The translations under genes were made by a program, and so were the position numbers. DNA of 64,000 bases, from assembly GCF_017873135.1 (NCBI RefSeq), contig NZ_JAGGJV010000002.1, forward strand, positions 620,001 through 684,000, read 5' to 3'. Shown here in pieces: positions 63,037 through 64,000 of this stretch; the stretch's first letter is position 1; each line of letters starts with the position of its first letter. The stretch comes from Rhizobium herbae (lineage in GTDB: Bacteria > Pseudomonadota > Alphaproteobacteria > Rhizobiales > Rhizobiaceae). A model generated the notes under the pieces. The model saw nothing but the letters and a program-made list of their open reading frames with translations. It was not told the DNA's origin and did no database searches.

Positions 63037-63603
63037 ATGTTGAAACGAATTTTTGTTGCGATCGCCATGTCGATCGGTATCGCCGCTACGGCAGTCGCAC
63101 CGTCGCAGGCCATGAGCATTTCTTCCGCCGCCCGCTCCATCAGCGCTACCATGCCGGTGCGCAATGTCGAGTTCAGCGAGCGCGCCAAGCTTTCCTACCA
63201 GCTGTTCTGCCTGCAATATGGCAACGAATGCCGCACCTCGAGCCGCAACGTCGTTGCCTATACGAGCAAGTTGCGGACCGTACTCGCGTCTGTCAACCGC
63301 ACCGTCAATCGGGTGATGCCGGATATCCGGGCACGCCGCGAATTCCTGTCGTTGACCCCACTGTCGGGCGCCAGCGACGACTATGCGATGATGAAGCGCA
63401 GCCATCTGATCCGTGCCGGTCTGCCGGCAGGCGCCCTGCGCGTCGCCAGCGTCGTGACGCCGGAAGGCCGCAGCCATTCGGTTCTGGTGATCACCACGTC
63501 GAGCGGCGAGTTCGTGCTCGATCACCGTCAGGCCTCGGTGATGAAGCGCCGCGATACCGGCTACAGCTTTGCCGCGCTCAGCAACGTGCGCTACTTCGAC
63601 TGA
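63037..63603 (+). CDS. Bacterial transglutaminase-like cysteine peptidase (BTLCP)
   Basis: A 188-residue exported protein. The signal peptide ('IFVAIAMSIGIAATAVAPSQA') ends near residue 25. The catalytic triad of BTLCP proteins is visible: the cysteine region 'LFCLQYGNECRTSS', the His in 'EGRSHSVLVITT' and the Asp in 'FVLDHRQA'. The family's LapG members cleave surface adhesins under c-di-GMP control, while others act on unknown periplasmic substrates. AGGG precedes the ATG at 63037. A good terminator follows 76 bp after the stop. Confidence 0.87.
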   Translation: MLKRIFVAIAMSIGIAATAVAPSQAMSISSAARSISATMPVRNVEFSERAKLSYQLFCLQYGNECRTSSRNVVAYTSKLRTVLASVNRTVNRVMPDIRARREFLSLTPLSGASDDYAMMKRSHLIRAGLPAGALRVASVVTPEGRSHSVLVITTSSGEFVLDHRQASVMKRRDTGYSFAALSNVRYFD

Positions 63604-63678
63604 TCGTTTCGACGATCAGGTTCGCCTGATATCCAAGTTTACCTGCAGCCAAAGTTTGCCTGAAGACTGTCCCGACTT

Positions 63679-63711
63679 GCCGCAGGAATGTCCCTTCCTG
63701 CGGCCTTTTTT
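63679..63711 (+). terminator. Rho-independent terminator after the BTLCP gene
   Basis: GCCGCAGGAA (63679-63688) pairs perfectly with TTCCTGCGGC (63695-63704) around a 6-base loop. A run of six T follows. It also separates the gene from the converging M20 peptidase gene. Confidence 0.9.
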
Positions 63712-63725
63712 CGTTTTGGAAACTG

Positions 63726-64000
63726 TCAGGCCCGGGCGAGATAGGCTTCGGCCAGCTCCGTCCAGAAGGCGGCGCCGATCGGCAGGAGGTCGTCGTTGAA
63801 ATTGTAGCCGGGATGATGCAGCGACTTTTCGGTGCCGGTCACGCTGGAGCCGAGGAAGAAATAGGTGCCCGGCCTGTCCTTCAGCATATAGGCGAAGTCC
63901 TCGCTGCCCATGAACGGGCGTTCGAGATCCACGACTTTCTCCGCGCCGGCGAAGCGTACGGCGAGATCACGCACGAAATCGGTTTCCGCCTTGTGGTTGA
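63726..64000 (-). CDS. M20-family amidohydrolase (5' part outside the window)
   Basis: The frame is open to the right edge, so the start lies beyond it. The ~90 residues present are the C-terminus of an M20D (hippurate/indole-acetyl-amino-acid type) hydrolase: 'FMGSEDFAYMLKDRPGTYFFLG' (metal-binding SEDF region, quoted to 20) and 'LHHPGYNFNDDLLPIGAAFW'. Such enzymes cleave N-acyl amino acids and use two zinc or manganese ions. The stop is 15 bp from the preceding terminator. Confidence 0.88.
   Translation of the reverse strand, partial: NHKAETDFVRDLAVRFAGAEKVVDLERPFMGSEDFAYMLKDRPGTYFFLGSSVTGTEKSLHHPGYNFNDDLLPIGAAFWTELAEAYLARA

Noticed and set aside
1..64000. tRNA, rRNA, CRISPR array, intact prophage or integrase
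   Set aside because: I looked for cloverleaf ends, regular spacer repeats and integrase or phage structural genes and saw none; the S24 repressor is flanked by core genes only.

Overview
The window is high-GC chromosomal DNA of an alphaproteobacterium, most likely in the Rhizobiaceae (Rhizobium/Agrobacterium group). Pointers are a PodJ-like polarity protein with Sel1 repeats and a peptidoglycan-binding tail, proteobacterial-type MntR next to MntH, a BTLCP-type cysteine peptidase, a DUF6460 protein, a NahK/ErcS-type SSF-hybrid kinase, and rhizobial-style palindromic intergenic repeats. No rRNA, tRNA, CRISPR array or intact transposase was seen.

Layout. 1-9.7 kb is ordinary core DNA: a truncated solute-binding protein, TerB, an SNase-like protein, an S24 repressor, ChaA, a DMT exporter, the mntR/mntH pair, a Tim44-domain protein, a cysteine-rich small protein and YdeI. 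At 9.7-12.3 kb lies a clearly AT-rich insert with two genes: an unrecognised 186-aa protein and a 593-aa ATPase-TOPRIM protein of the OLD/PARIS kind. This is the best candidate for an accessory anti-phage module. 12.4-18.1 kb is a fatty-acid beta-oxidation operon (acyl-CoA dehydrogenase, thiolase, FadJ-like) with a palindrome upstream. 18.4-22.4 kb is podJ. 22.7-31.7 kb holds a TauE/TIGR02186 pair, an ABC exporter, a stand-alone Lrp-type ligand domain, a PilZ protein, a decayed RTX fragment and the PdeM/Lhr-like repair pair. 31-34.7 kb carries two paralogous YitT proteins flanking an Rrf2 regulator/AhpD-like pair with a strong operator palindrome. 34.9-39 kb includes a CAP lipoprotein, a MATE exporter and pyrD-DUF952. 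39.1-44.2 kb is a LuxR-type response regulator and an SSF-hybrid histidine kinase with a HigBA toxin-antitoxin module between them.

44.9-59.6 kb is a surface-glycan region. A GalE and an aminotransferase precede the four-gene set rfbF-rfbG-rfbC-C-methyltransferase, which should make a C-methylated, CDP-activated 6-deoxy-sugar. A glycosyltransferase, PhyH-type dioxygenase, second zinc-ribbon methyltransferase and WbqC follow on the plus strand. A converging minus-strand operon encodes a second related glycosyltransferase, a DegT aminotransferase, a CmcI-type methyltransferase and a GNAT acetyltransferase. Together they look like a pathway for a methylated and probably acylated amino-sugar. 60-62.6 kb is a cydAB/cioAB oxidase operon with a DUF2474 accessory peptide. 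The window closes with a BTLCP peptidase and the 3' part of an M20 amidohydrolase.

A 275-bp non-coding element with 28-bp terminal inverted repeats occurs twice (26823-27097 and, inverted, 59773-60047). Both copies sit at a CTAG that provides the TAG stop codon of the adjacent minus-strand gene. It behaves like an IS630-type MITE. Several palindromes upstream of operons (fad, rfbF, Rrf2, mntH) are candidate operators.
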